From assembly GCA_964030475.1 (NCBI GenBank), contig CAXIPT010000001.1, positions 7,959,687 through 8,023,686 of the forward strand: 64,000 nt of DNA, read 5' to 3'. The notes below the pieces were generated by a model. That model made no database searches and had not been told where the DNA came from. It worked only from the letters and a program-made list of their open reading frames with translations. Positions within the stretch are counted from its first letter, which is position 1; the number at the start of each line of letters is the position of its first letter. Of this stretch, positions 33,459 through 47,784 are shown piece by piece. The position numbers and the translations under genes are program-made. The DNA is from Tethya wilhelma. Its lineage: Eukaryota; Porifera; Demospongiae; Tethyida; Tethyidae.

Positions 33459-33804
33459 GTAAAAATTTTATAAAAATGAGAAGTGTAGGAATGGGCAGTG
33501 CTGTAAAAAGCAAGGAAACAAGACAAGTCTCTGAATTTCGGCACATGACTACTTCATTTTTTGTGCCCAACTCTCAAACATAACTGTGTATCTACATTCT
33601 ACATGCTTGTCCTTTCATCCAAATTAGTCAAGTGATTGCTTGCATTAACTCATGTCCATTGAGCCAAATGGCCGACATTTCACGTACTATGCTTGAGTCA
33701 TGAAAATGAAGTAGTCATGTGCCGAAATTCAGAGACTTGTCTTGTTTCCTTGCTTTTTACAGCACTGCCCATTCCTACACTTCTCATTTTTATAAAATTT
33801 TTAC
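33459..33804. repeat. Perfect 102-bp inverted repeat
   Basis: 33459-33560 and 33703-33804 are exact reverse complements by eye, with a 142-bp spacer. A third, diverged copy of the arm is at about 34,250-34,355. It is probably a foldback transposon. A transcript would form a long perfect hairpin. Confidence 0.9.
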
Positions 33805-35363
33805 AATTATAATTGCTAATCTTCCTTAGAGAACTAGCAACAATATCAATGATACATTAGTACAATTATTTATTAAAAAGAAAAGAAAATTAACTACATT
33901 GGGTAAGTGTACTCTTGAAAAAAAATTTTTCATGGACTTTTGAATGTTATTATATATATAATTATTTTGATAGATTTACATATTAAAATCAGTCCAAGTA
34001 GGTGTGTTGTTGGGTTTGACTGTGTGGGGGGATCATGGATCTCGGCCTGGATCTCTCTATTATAGCTGTTGCAGAACTCATACGTACTAGTGCCATACAA
34101 GTGTCCAATTATATGAATGCTACTGTTTTGACTTATAGAAAGCCTTTTTAAATTGCTCACTATATATACTCTAAACCAACATCTGAGCCTAATTGAACCA
34201 ATTCACTTTTGAACTTTCACACACCCAGTGTCACCCACAGATGAAACAAGTGGAAAAAATTTCATAAAAATGAGCAGTGTAGGAATGGGCAGTGCCTTAA
34301 AAAGTAGTGAAACAAGGTAGGAATGGATTTCGGCACATGACTACTTCATTTTAATTAGATTTTGATTGCAATTTAATTAATTCAATTATAAATATAGACA
34401 CCATGGCAATATTAGCACTAACTACTGAGTTGTACTGACATTGCAANTTGAGGTAAGAGTCTGCTAGTTGTTGCCTTAAGTTACAATAGTTGTTAGTATA
34501 ACCTCCATTGTCTTATTCTTATAGGGTGTCTATGTATCGTCACTATTCTGAATACGCTGAAACACTTACTGATTCTTGGACTAAACCATTGTATAGGCAT
34601 ACATTACTTATTGTTTCTTCTCATTATACTAGTTTTTTTTTAGCGTGGCCATTGTAAACACCTAGTAATGATTATTATTGAAATTATTCCCCTTGGTTGT
34701 TTCATTTTGAACTATTTTAATTGTAACCTCTAGTGTGACATACTTTTTTTTATTGAGTTGTGTGGTTCTTCATGCATGTATATAAGGCCATTCAGGATGC
34801 GATTACGCGCATACGTATATATTCGCGCGGGATCCTCGCTTTATTCGCTAACGACCACTACCTAAACTGTGTGAGCACGCATGCCAAATCCACCGACTTT
34901 GGGCTTCTTGATTCTTGCGCCTTTTACAGCACTGTTATTGTGTTGCTGTGTTGTACGGACAGTACAGACAGTAGAATGAAGAAATCTGGGAGAACACAGA
35001 GGCGTCTTCGGGCGTCTTTCAAGGACAGTCTCCGCTCCAAAGGATTATTGGGAATCGTATCCGGTTATTAATTTCCACATGAATAGTTGTGGTTTGTTCC
35101 CTTCCCTCTCTGTACTATTTCATGCAAATTTGCAATGCACTCTTCGCAGTTTATCGATTGGTGCTTGCAAAGTTTGCATGCACTAAGACTGTTGATTGTG
35201 AAGAAGACTGCTAACTTTGAACACTCAGAAACACTGCACAACTTCAGAGGTAATCTTTTTTTTTTTTCTGCTCAATTGCCATACTCATTTAGTATTCTCT
35301 TTTTCAGTGTGAGAGTAACTTTTTTTTTCTGGATTGTAATTGAAGCTGTGAAGTACTGCAAAA
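33805..35363. other. Upstream region of the myosin gene
   Basis: Contains the third inverted-repeat arm, the N at 34447 and, from about 34,790, a CpG-richer stretch (ATTCGCGCGGG) likely to be the promoter or 5' leader. A short frame at 34976-35071 (MKKSGRTQRRLRASFKDSLR at its start) could be an upstream ORF. It is unproven. Confidence 0.4.
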
Positions 35364-36689
35364 ATGAGTGATGATCCAAGTGCCTTTCTCCGTGCTGCAA
35401 AGACCACGGATACCATGGAGCAGAGTCGTATGTTTGACTCAAAGAAATGGCTCTGGATTCCAGATGAGGAAGAAGGGTTCAAAGCTGCTACAATGAAATC
35501 TCAGAAAGGAGAAAAATGTGTTGTGGAGCTTGCCGATGGGGCTGTAAGTGCATGCATGCATGCAAGAAAGTATTTTTATTCTCAAGTTGCAAATGGTCTT
35601 GCAATTGCCATTTATCTGTTTTTGGCTCATCTTGTTGTGTAGGAGGTTGAGACCGATTTGAACAACACTCAACAGATGAATCCTCCTAAGTTTGAGAAGA
35701 TTGAGGACATGGCTGGACTTACCTACCTGAATGAAGCTAGTGTGCTCCACAATCTCAGGCAACGTTACTATTCCAGTCTCATCTATGTAAGTTGGCTAAA
35801 TTTAACTTTTAACTTATAAAATTGTCACTCTCCATACCTTGCATTATATGATAATAATTATTTACTTGTCTGTAATTATGATCGAAGGGATTTTTCAATT
35901 GTCCCGTTCCAACGCACGTGTACAGTATAATTTCATGACAAATATTATTATTTTGTGTACGTAGATGTTTCCGAAATGCGTGGGTGAACGAGTGTGTTCC
36001 ACTCAAGATCATGTATTAAATTCCTCAGCAGCGCAAACAATACTCTTTGTATGCACAGAGATATTGCGTTGAAATAATCATGATTATATGATCTGGCTCG
36101 GCTATTCACAATTTGTAACCTGGCTGTGTTAGTTCATGTCTCAGTTTTGTTTTTGGATGCCTCACTGTCTCCCATTAAACTGTAGAAATTGGCTTTTGAT
36201 CAAAGACAGCTGGAGTGTATTTCAACCTCTACTTATATTACCTAAGTTCAGACTCAGTTTTGATTTGGCTCAGTGATTTTTTGCCTTGCATTTTCATTGA
36301 GGTTTGCTGAGTAGTACACATGATTGAGTGCATAAACGGTTTTGTTTTACTGAGAGCTTTTAAAGTGCAACCCATTTGCTTATTGTGAGGTACATGGTAC
36401 AGTAAAAGTAGAGTTGGTTTAAATTTCTTTTGGGATTCCATGTTCTAAAGCTTTAAACATCATTCCTTGTTCTTTAGCTGTAGCTAACTTACAGTAGACT
36501 CTAGGGTGTGTGTGCCTGAGAATGTACTCCATCATTAGTAATTGCAAATCTCTTCTTAATTGTTTTTCTTGATAGATAATTTGTTTATGCATGAGAAGAA
36601 CTGTAATTATTCTATAAGGGCGTCGGAGTGTGTATGTACTTGAAACATTAAATTTGCTTTATTGATGAGTGCATGGGTACACACACACA

Positions 36690-36732
<43 letters not shown>

Positions 36733-39577
36733 ATACACACATGCAGACCTACTCTGGTCTCTTCTGTGTTGCCGTCAACCCCTATCGAATGCTTCCCATC
36801 TACACTCACAAAGTGGTAGACATGTACAAGGGCAGGAGGAAGACTGAGATGCCCCCTCACATCTTCTCTATCACTGACAATGCCTACAGAGACATGTTGC
36901 AAGGTAAACTGATCGTGCTATTGTCTCAGTGTTGGGTAAAGCATTGTGTACATTGCATGTTGTGTTGGTTGCTATCTCTCAGATAGTGTGTGCATGTTTT
37001 TGCTCTGCTGGTGTACATGCACAAACTACCAATCCAAGACACTGTTTATGAAAATTAATGCATGATTATGTTGGTCATGCATGGTTCACATGTAGGAGTA
37101 GATGGTGATAAGCCTCAGGAATTCTTATGATAAACTTTAGCAACTGTATCTTGAGTTTAATGTACTGATCATGTTCTCCTCTCACTGGTGTCAATGTGGC
37201 TTGTATAACTATTTTTGTATTCAAATTTCATTCTCATACACACACACATACAGATCGGGACAACCAGTCAATCCTCATCACGTAAGTTTTTTTGGCTGAA
37301 ATTTCTTCACCTCACACGAGGAAAGTAATGTCATCTATATGCATGGATACACCACACTCACTCTCTCTCATGCAGTGGTGAGTCTGGAGCAGGAAAGACT
37401 GAGAACACAAAGAAAGTCATCCAATACCTTGCCTTCGTTGCACCAGCACCTCAACATGGAAAGGCTGTATGTTTATGTATCCATGCATGTGCAGTTTAGC
37501 TACTATTGCATAATATATGTTGGATTTAATGTCTACTACTGTATTTCTCTTGCTTGGATCTCTGGGTAGATTGTTTTGCTAGCAATTAATTGCTTTGCCA
37601 GACCCCCCTTTTTGCTACATATTGGTTATTTCTGGTGTGGTTAGAAATGCAAGGTCTTTTTTCAATATTGAGCCTCTCACTGTCAAACTGATTGTACAGG
37701 CTATAGAGATCAAATTGCATTGCTAATTGGTGTATGTACACTGTTCCCATGATAATGAGTTAGACTATATATGTAGCAGATGGTTTGATGTGAATTAAGA
37801 CCTCTGTTTCTTCCCAGTAATGGTTGCTGTGGCTATGCCCACTAAATACTGGACTAGCTACTACTGTCTTGCAAGCATCCTGCACTTGGTATTCCAATTT
37901 TATGAGATATGTTTAATTGTAATCGTTGTTCCATTACATCCAGCCTGGATTCACCAATGCATAGTCCCCTCTCATTCCAATGTGTGTGGGTTGAATGGGA
38001 TGTTATTGTTAGTTGTTTTTAGTAATGTGATCAGGACATTAAGTAACTGTGGTGCATTTAATGATGCTTCTCTTACAAGCATTTGATCAACAAGACAGAT
38101 GGTGGTGAGAGCTGAGATTTGAGACACATTCTATACTCCCGTGCACAAAACTATGCACTAAGTACACTCTACAATTTCACTGTTGACCTTTAACTAGTGA
38201 ACCCACACTAGTAGTTTACATTATCTCTCTATGGTTGTCAAGTCTCTCTACACTGTGAATTGAGTGTGATTCATTCCACTCTTGTTCGTAAAGCTTTGAG
38301 ATTACTGTTTGCAATAAACCTTAGTGAGCAATTACGATGGAATCCATGACTATTAATTTTTTAATATCAATTTAAACTGTATGCTGTTCATGCTTGTCCA
38401 CTGCCAACCATCTTGTGAATTTCCAATACCAACACACACATACTCTGGGCCAAGTATTTGATGGAGACAAAACACAGTACCAAAAAGAAAAGAAAAGAAA
38501 AATGAAAAGAATAGTGTGTGCTGTAAAATTAATCACTGTAGTTGACTGACTTTAAATAGAGCAGTGTGCTCCTTGTATGTTTGAGAAGTGGGTGGACTGT
38601 GAGTGCTTTGATGCAATTATGGAGTTAGTTCACTTCTTGTGTTTGCTAGAGTCAGTTCTGATGTTAGCTAAAGCATTCCTAGGAACTTGTGTTCTAAAAT
38701 GTTCTGACTTTGGTAGATGGAGTATAAGGTTACAGCTCTTCCCTTCTTGTACATAGCTTGAATCCATTAGCAATGGTTGTATATACCTAGGTAGTGGACC
38801 TGACATAGTTTGTTACAAACAACAAGTATCAAAAGAATTGTTTAGTTTCATGGAAACTTACAGTTTATGGCATCTTCAACAGACATAAAACTGAGTATTG
38901 GTTGTATGTAAGTTTAGTTCAGAATAATCAGTTCCTCAATTTTTAGCTGCATGCAGCATTGCTCTTATTAAAATTACTATATGAATACCTGGATACACAG
39001 TACTCAAAAGTTTCTCGCCAGAGTCTGTCTATAGTTTTCATAGTTTCTTTTTCTACACATCCCTAATTCATTTTGTTTGATGAGAATTCACTTGGGCAAA
39101 CATTTCTTTGAAGTGTAGGACTGCCCTTCCTCATTCCAGTAGCTGCACAAATAAACTGTCCTTCACTGGCAACTCCCACCTCTTAACAAACCATTGAACA
39201 ACACCAAAGTTAATGTATGAGAGAGAGAGCACATTTGTTATGTAGCTATGTAGATCAGGAGTATTAGATTGGGTCCATTAGCTAGCTTTTAGGCTGAGAG
39301 AAGACTGTTTGTCATTTGAGGCTACTCCCACATTTACCATGACAGCAGAGGGATGGAATGTTGTTGAAGAATACACAAGGAAATTTGTTGCTACATTGAT
39401 TGCTGATTAATTGAACGTACACAGTACAAATGTGTGTGTTTATTGGTACATGGATGCACACACACACACATAACAGCAGAGATCAAACAGGCACACATGC
39501 ATGCCACATGCTAAATCAATGGTTGAAATAATACGCTGTGAAGCACATGCACACACATACACCCACATTCATAGACT

Positions 39578-39615
<38 letters not shown>

Positions 39616-42600
39616 GGATCTGGAAACCTGGAGGATCAGGTCATTCAGGCCAATCCAGTCCTAGAGGCCTTTGGTAATGCCAAGACCATTAGGAATGACA
39701 ACTCCTCTCGTTTTGTAAGTTGTTGAGTCATGTTTTCAATATCATAGCACTTGTTGTTGTTCTAATGTGAGAGTCTTATCCAGTGGATTGTCTTTGCATG
39801 TTGAATGAAGGAAAATGTTTTCCTCCTCTTTTCTTTATAGGGAAAGTTCATTCGTATCCATTTTGGTAACCAAGGCAAGATCGCAGGAGCTGACATTGAA
39901 TATTGTAAGTTTAAGAATTTATCATAAAAATATTTTACACTACTTACTGGAAAATTTTGTTACAACTCATCCTGTTTCCCTCAGACCTGTTGGAGAAGTC
40001 TCGTGTGATCTCCCAGCAGCCTGGTGAGCGTTGCTACCATGTCTTCTACCAACTGCTGGCTGGTGCTGACCAAGAGTTCCTCAATACTCTGCTCCTCAAC
40101 AGGCAAGTGAAGAGCTACAACTTCCTCAGCAATGGAGAAGTGTCTGTAGACAATGTGGACGATGCCGTGGAGTTCAAAAATACTGTGGTATGTTTTGTGT
40201 GTTAGTAATAAAATAATATCTTTGTAATATTGTGTCCTGACAAAATTATGTGACTACTTTAATGATTGGTCATTTCATTTCCATTCATCTATTGATGGTT
40301 TTAAGATTGTAAAGCTACTTTGTATTTATTACAGGAAGCCATGGAGGTCCTGGGTATGGAGAAGGATGAGAGGGACTCCATGTTCAAGACCGTTGCTGGT
40401 ATCCTCCATTTTGGTAACATCGAAGTGAAGCAACGTCCCAGAGAGGAGTGGGCAACCATCCCTACCACCACTGGTCAGTCCAACTCAAGTATTAATTGTG
40501 ACAGGTCGTACCATAGATCAGGAAATTTTTGCCATCAAAAAATTTGGCTAAAGATTGTCATAAGTTTAATAAAGTTTCACCACTCACATTAGTGGTAGAA
40601 AACAACAAAAATTTCCCAACCTGCAATAACCATACATGACCTTTACATGTACATGTAATACAGTGCAAGTTAAAGAAAATATGTACTTTAATTTTTTTTG
40701 TTTGTTCTTTTTTTTTGTAGATGCTGAGAAGGTGGCCCATCTTCTTGGGATCAACTCTGTGGACCTCATCAAGGCCCTCATCAAGCCGAGGATCAAAGTA
40801 GGCAATGAGTACGTCCAGCAAGGAAGGAACCTGGAGCAGGTCAACTACTCCATTGGAGCTCTGTCCAAGGCCATCTACGAGAGGATGTTCTCCTGGTTGG
40901 TGAAGAGAGTCAACAAGACACTGGACACAAAGGTTGGGGTCAGACAAACTCTTATAGTGTAGTTGATCACTAGTCCTGTTGCTGTTGCATGTGTACGCAA
41001 AAAAAGTTTCGTGACATTTAATGTCACCAATTTCATGAGTTCATTTTGAAAGCTGTACAATTACACAAAGAATCAATGGCTTGTTTTCTACAATTTTAGG
41101 CCCGCAAAAACTTCTTCATTGGTGTTCTTGACATTGCTGGGTTTGAGATCTTCACTGTCAACCAGTTTGAGCAGCTGTGCATCAACTTCACCAATGAGAA
41201 GCTACAACAGTTCTTCAACCATCACATGTTTGTTCTGGAGCAAGAGGAGTACCGCAAGGAGAACATCAAGTGGGAGTTCATTGACTTTGGTCTGGATCTC
41301 CAACCCACCATTGACCTCATTGAGAAGGTACAGAAATATCGATCCCAAAGCAAAAAGGTTTTCGGATCTTAAATGAGGCTTTGTAAAAAAATGATGTTAT
41401 GTAGTCACTGTTCAGTATGTGCCATGTGTTTCCACTCACAGCCTATGGGTATTCTAGCCTTGTTGGATGAAGAGAGTCTTTTCCCCAAGGCTAGTGATGC
41501 TAGCTATGTGGAGAAACTCCACAAGAACCATGATGGAAAGAGTTCTAGCTATGTCAAGCCAACCTTCAAAGCTAGGGGAGCCACAGTGCACTTTGAAATT
41601 ACTCACTATGCTGGAACTGTAAGTGTGTACATGTATGTGTGCAATGTTGTGTGAACAAATATTGCCCAAATTGTGGAACAATTATTGTGTGTAACTGGTA
41701 AAGAATGATTTTGCATGTTAGTACTGTGACTAAACCCTTCTTAGGTTGGCTACACAGTCATTGGGTGGCTGAACAAGAACAAGGATCCTCTCAATGACTC
41801 TGTTGTGGAGCTGTTCAAGAAGTCCTCTGAGCCATTTGTCGTCAGCCTGTGGAGTGACTACATGGCAGAAGGAGAGAGAACTGGACGTGGGAAGAAGGGC
41901 AGTCAGTTCATCACCATGGGTCAACTCCACAAACAATCTTTGAACAATCTCATGACCACCCTACGCAACACCATCCCTCACTTTGTCCGCTGTATCATCC
42001 CCAACGAGATGAAGAGGGCTGGGTTGATCGACGCTCACCTTGTCTTGCACCAGCTCCGTTGCAACGGTGTACTGGAGGGGATCAGAATCTGCCGAAAAGG
42101 CTTCCCCAACAGGCTCCTTTACCAGGAGTTCAGGCAGAGGTCAGTGACGGTAAAGTTAGGCTTTTCTGTGAATACAGTTCTAATACTATTGTGTTTTCCA
42201 ACCTCTAGGTATGTCATCCTAGCTCCCAAGGCTATTCCAGCTGGCTTCATGGACGGCAGGAAGGCTTGTGAGCTCCTCCTTTCAGCTCTCCAGCTGGAAT
42301 CCAGTGAGTATCGTCTTGGAAACAGCAAGGTGTTCTTCCGAGCTGGTGTTCTCGGTCGCCTTGAGGACATGAGGGATGAGCGTCTAGCTATTGTGCTGAC
42401 TCAACTCCAGGCATTTGCTCGTGGGCACCTTATGAGGAAACAGTACCGCAAACTGATTGATCAGAGGTGAGGCTATTTCTATTGCACAGTGTTCAATCAT
42501 ATAGCTGTATGGTTTGAAAAGCCCCACACGTTTACATGTACGTGAGAATTTACACATGCATACATAAACACACCACACACGTTTACTCAAACGTATGCAT

Positions 42601-45600
42601 GCAAACTTTGTAGACTTGCCATTGCTGTTCTGCAACGCAACATCCGCAAGTATCTCTTCCTGAGGGACTGGAAGTGGTGGAAGTTGTACACCAAGGTGAA
42701 ACCTCTCCTCAACGTTGCTCGTACAGAGGATGAACTTCGTCAGAAGGATGAAGAGCTGAACAAACTGAGAGAGAAGTTGATCAAGGAGGAGCAGGCTCGC
42801 AAAGAAATGGACGAACAGCAGACAAAATTCTTGGAAGAGAAGAACCAAATGTTCATCCAACTTCAGAGGGTGAGTATCTATGAGAGTTGTCTTTATATTA
42901 CATCTTTGATAGTGTCTGAAACCATTTTTTGTCATACAAAAAACTGCACACTTGCAAAGGAAACATTTATCAATTCAAGATGCCTAAATTGTATATATTA
43001 TTCCATAGGAACAAGATGCCTGTGCTGAAGCTGAGGAAAACGTCCAGCGACTCATTACAAAGAAGGGAGACTTGGAAGCTAACATCCAAGAGCTTGTTGA
43101 ACGTCTGGATGAAGAAGTTGAGAACAATGCAAATGTATCTGCTGCCAAACGTAAGCTAGAAGCCGAGTTAGATCACTACAAGGAGAACCTTGACGACGTC
43201 AGGGCTCAACTAGACCTTGTTGAGCAGGAGAAAGCTCAGAAGGAAAAGGATGTGATGAGCCTCGATGGTGAGCTGGAGAAGATCAATGATTCACTCGCAA
43301 GAGCTAACAAAGAAAAGAAGAGCCTTGAAGAAAGACTGGCTGTAAGTATAGTCCTGACCACTGATAGAAGCATGAGAGTGTACGATTGTAGTCTTTTAAC
43401 TCCACTTGTTTTCTTTCTATTAGGAATTGACTAACTCTCTTCAAAATGAAGAAGACAAAGCCAATCGTCTCTCAAAGACAAAGATCAAGCTTGAGAGCCA
43501 AGTTCAAGAGGTACAGGATGAGCTTTCACGAGAGAAGAAAGTGAGAGGAGATGTTGAGAAGACCAAGAGAAAGCTGGAAGGTGACCTCAAGGTTGGTTAA
43601 CTGTTTTACTATGAAAAAACAATGAAGTCATTTTTACATCGTGTGTGTATACCTAGAGCACTCAAGAAACAGTCGATAACTTGAACCATGCCAAAGCAGA
43701 GCTTGAAAGGAATGTAGCCAGGTAAGGAAGGTCATTTACAATATAGATGTGTATACTACTATACATATCACGTAACTATCTTGAAATGTAACACTCCATA
43801 GCAAAGACAAAGAGATCTCCAGCCTAACTCAGAAGGGAGAAGAAGATGCAGCTACAATTGCTGCCCTCCAAAAGAAAGTTCGAGAGCTTGAAGCCAAGAT
43901 TGAAGAACTGGAAGAAGACCTTGAGAATGAGAGAGCTCTGAGGAGCAGGGTAGGGGGAAAGATGTCCAACGTTTATATTGGGATGTTAGAGTCTAATAAC
44001 CATTACTGTTGTTGTGTAGGTTGAGAAGCAGAGAGCTGACCTGAGCAGAGAGCTGGAAGACCTCCAAGAGAGGTTAGAGGAACAAGGTGGTGCCACTGCA
44101 GCACAGGTATGTAGCTTTGTTCACTGTGTGCGACCTACACAAACAATTTAGCTTACACAACACTCGAGTGTCATTGACGATTCGTGTCCTAAGATTTAAA
44201 ATTTTCCCCCACACAGATTGAAATGAATCGTAAGCGAGAGGCTGAATTGAACCAACTTCGTTCGGAAATGGATACCCAGAGTGAAGATCATGAAAAAACT
44301 GTTACCGATCTTAAGAAGAAACAAGCAGCTGCTATTTCTGAGCTTGAAGAACAAGTGGATGCCATAAAGAATGCCAAGAACAAATTGGAGAAAGAACACC
44401 AGCATCTGAATGCAGAGTACCGTGATACCACCGATCAACTCGAAAGCACTCAAAAAGCAAAATCTTCAACTGATAAGAAGTTGCGTCAAGTTGAAGAACA
44501 ACTCTCTGAAGCTAATGCCAAAGTGGCCGAGTATGAATCAGCCATCGCAGCTCTACAGGCCAGCCAGTCCAAACTTCAGAGTGAGAACAATGATTTGAAT
44601 TCTCAACTGGTAGAGGCAGAGAGCAATGTAGGTGCTCTGACCAAGGCCAAGAGTGCCCTCACTAGCCAATTGGAAGACACCAAGTCTGAACTGGAGAGTG
44701 AGATCAGTGTAAGCATAGATTACTGTGTGTCATTGTCCATGTATACCTCATGCACCTAGCTGTTATGCATGTTATGAAAGGTGACTACATGTTGTGTGTT
44801 CTTTTTACTCACACATGTATGATTGTATGATTGTGTTCTCTACAGGGAAAAATGGATGCTCAAAGCAAGTTAAGAGTAGCTCAAAGTGAGCTGGAGCAGC
44901 TTCAAGAAAATCTGGAAGAAGAACAAGAGAGCAAAGCAACACTACAAAAGCAACTTGCTGCTGCAAAGTCTGATGCTGCCTCATGGAGGAGCAAGTTTGA
45001 GAATGAAGCTACTCCCAGAATTGAAGAACTGGAGGAGGCAAAGTGAGTTGGTGACAATTCAGCAAGATAATTGATAACTATGACACTTTTTTTTTTCTTT
45101 TTCAGACGTAAGCTCTCCAACAAACTCAAGGAGAGTGATGAGGCTTTGACTGCTGCTCAACAGAAGTATTCCAGCTTGGATAAGACCAAGGCTCGTCTAT
45201 CAGCTGAGCTTGATGATCTCAATCACAACTGGGAGAAGGTACATGTGTAATGCTAACTTCATGTGCATGTACGCAATATCATAAAGTTTTGTTGCTGTTT
45301 TAGGAGCGTGCTACAGCTGCCAATCTTGAGAAGAAACAGAAACAGATTGACAAGCAAATCACCGAATGGAAGGCCAAGTACGATGAGAAAGAAGCTGAGC
45401 TGGATGCCTCCAAGAAGGAAGCCCATGCTCACAGTACTGAGGTATGAGTATCACTTGAACATAGTATTGTACAGTTGCATGTTTTTGTAACCAAGATATA
45501 TATATATTATAGTAAAGCTGGTTTTAATTACACCATAATGATATAATTTATTTAGTTGCTCAGGTTGAAGGGTAGTTATGAAGAGCTGGATGATCAACTT

Positions 45601-47108
45601 GCTTCAGCTCAAAAAGAGAACAAGCGTCTACAGGGTATGTATACTTGCAAGCATGCACTGTAATGCATGTGATTTTGAAGACAGTACATATTGTTTACTA
45701 CTATCATCAGGTGAACTTCGTGACCTGGAGAAGCAATTGAATGAAGGAGGTCTGTCTGCTCATGAGCTGGAAAAGGCCAAGAAGAGGTTGGAACAGGAAA
45801 AGGAAGAACTTACTCAATCTCTTGAGGTATGTAAATACTTAAAACTATAACTTATTACCTTTGAACTGTTTTTATATTCATTCATTTGACATTCATTGTC
45901 ATGTTGTAGGATGCTGAGGCTCAACTTGAAAATGAAGAAGGTCGTGTGCTGCGTATCCAACTTGAACTCACTCAACTGAAGCAAGAACTAGAGCGTAGGA
46001 TGAACGAGAAGGACGACGAGGCTGAGTCCATGAGGAAGAACCATCAGCGTCAGCTTGATGCCCTGCAGCAATCTGTGGAGGAGGAGACACGGCTCAAGAA
46101 TGAGCAGGTGAAACAGAGGAAACTGGCTGAGGAACAAATCTCAGAATTGAATGACACCATCGAAGACACTCAGAAGGTACAGCAGAAATATTTCTATCTC
46201 ATTATCATATCAACCAAATTGCTTGTCTTCAGTTTTTCCCTTGTATAATTTCCATCTCCAATAATTGACTCACAAAAATGTTGAAACTGTACAGTTAATT
46301 TTTGTGCAACCTTCGTAACATTCATGATAGCTTTCATTTTTTGTTTGTTGTTTGTTCCTCTCCATGCAGGCTGTCAGTGATGCTGCTAAGAAGAACAAAT
46401 CTCTTCAGTCTCAGCTGAAGGAGGTGAATGGTTTGTACGAGGAGGAGCAACGTCTTCGTGATGAGCAGCGTGACCTTGCCACCAAGGCTGAGAAGAAAGC
46501 AAATGAACTCACACTTGAAGTTGAAGAGCTTAAAGCACAAATTGATCATGTAATGAAACAGTAACAGATACTCACATTGATATGGTTGACTAAATAAAGT
46601 ACTTGTGGTATAATTATGGTGTATAAAGTTTGGTTTTTGAATGCCAGTGTTATTATTATACAGATCCAGAGGGCCCTTCGTTCTTCTGATGCTGAGAAAG
46701 TTGACGCCCAAGATCGTGTCTCTGAGCTGACTAATTCAACTGCTTCTCTTCAATCAGCCAAACGTAAGGCTGATCAAGAGCTTGCCACACTCAAGGATGA
46801 ACTGGAGGAGTTGGAAAGTGAATCTGCTCAGAATGCTGACAAACTGCGCAAGGCTCTTGAGCAGAATGGTCGTTTGCAGTCAGAGAATGTGTCAGCCAAA
46901 GACAGAGTTGCTGCTCTGGAGAAATCCAAGGTGTGATCCTTGCATTGTTTTAATGTCAATTCATTTAAGCTTAAGTTTACATTATTACAGACTAGCCTTG
47001 AGCAACAAGTGAAGGATCTCAATTCCCGTCTTGATGAAGAGATTGCTAACGCTACTAAATCTGCAAAGAGGGATATTGGCAAACTGCAGGCAAAGGTAAA
47101 ACTAACCT

Positions 47109-47175
<67 letters not shown>

Positions 47176-47784
47176 GCTAAGCTGATCATGCAGGATTGTT
47201 TTACATATAATGCTTGTTTTTAGATCAATGATATAGAAATGGAGTTGGAGGGTGAGACTAAAGGCAAGACTGATGCTCAGAAACTTGCAAAGAAGTAAGA
47301 GCGATTTTGTGTGTGGGTGGGTGGTCCGTGTGTAAGTGTGGTTGGATGTGGGTGTATAGTAATAATATGCATGTGTATCTGAGATTCTGAGTAAGAGTAA
47401 CAAACTATGGTCATCCCTCAGGAATGATCGTAAGGCAAAGGAGGCTCAGATGCTCTTGGAAGAGGAGAAGTCCACTGCTCAGCGTCTCCAAGATCAAGTC
47501 AATCAACTGAACTCCAAGCTGCGTAATGTCCGTCGTGAGAAGGAGGATGCTGAAGGTGAGGCTGAGGGACTCCAGAAGAAGATTCGCCAGCTCCGTTCTC
47601 AACTGGAGGAATCTGAAGACACCAACAGCACTATTCAAGCTCAGATCAACAAGCTCAGGTCCAGTGCCAGAAAGGCCAAGGTATGTTGTGTGTGTGTGTG
47701 ATTGGTGATATGATAGTTGTTAACACTTCATTCATCTCCTTCCAGCCTGTGGTTTCTGTTGAGTCTGATGAGGAGGAGAAGTGA
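35364..47784 (+). CDS. Class II myosin heavy chain, striated-muscle-type motor
   Basis: Thirty-three exons join in phase with GT/AG sites to 1,924 residues, the usual length for the family. In order: N-terminal SH3-like region ([17 protein letters not shown]), motor with P-loop [13 protein letters not shown] (exon 37376-37466), switch 1 NDNSSRFGKF, switch 2 DIAGFEIF, actin-loop region [12 protein letters not shown] helix [20 protein letters not shown], two IQ motifs (42.4-42.7 kb), then a long coiled coil to the short acidic tail [13 protein letters not shown]. It hydrolyses ATP to move on actin and self-assembles through the rod. [23 protein letters not shown] and [12 protein letters not shown] are wordings of striated-type rather than non-muscle/smooth heavy chains. 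Exon 4 has the classic 28 nt. No break was seen. Confidence 0.96.
36680..36731 (+). repeat. (CA)n before myosin exon 3
   Basis: The CA run ends about 15 bp before the CAG acceptor of exon 3 at 36747, taking the place of a polypyrimidine tract. Confidence 0.9.
37467..39615 (+). other. Large (2.15-kb) myosin intron at loop 1
   Basis: Most introns of this gene are about 60-250 bp. This one, between [11 protein letters not shown] and GSGNLEDQ, is the longest by far and interrupts surface loop 1 near the nucleotide pocket. No in-phase alternative loop exon was recognised. It ends with several CA/TACA repeats, the last (39585-39612) touching the acceptor. Confidence 0.8.
47114..47171 (+). repeat. 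(CT)n in a myosin intron
   Basis: About 29 CT dinucleotides start 18 bp after the donor of the exon ending at 47095. It is an intronic microsatellite. Confidence 0.95.

Noticed and set aside
46828..47403. 191-codon minus-strand frame in the myosin 3' region
   Set aside because: Runs through the CT microsatellite and across confirmed myosin exons and introns.
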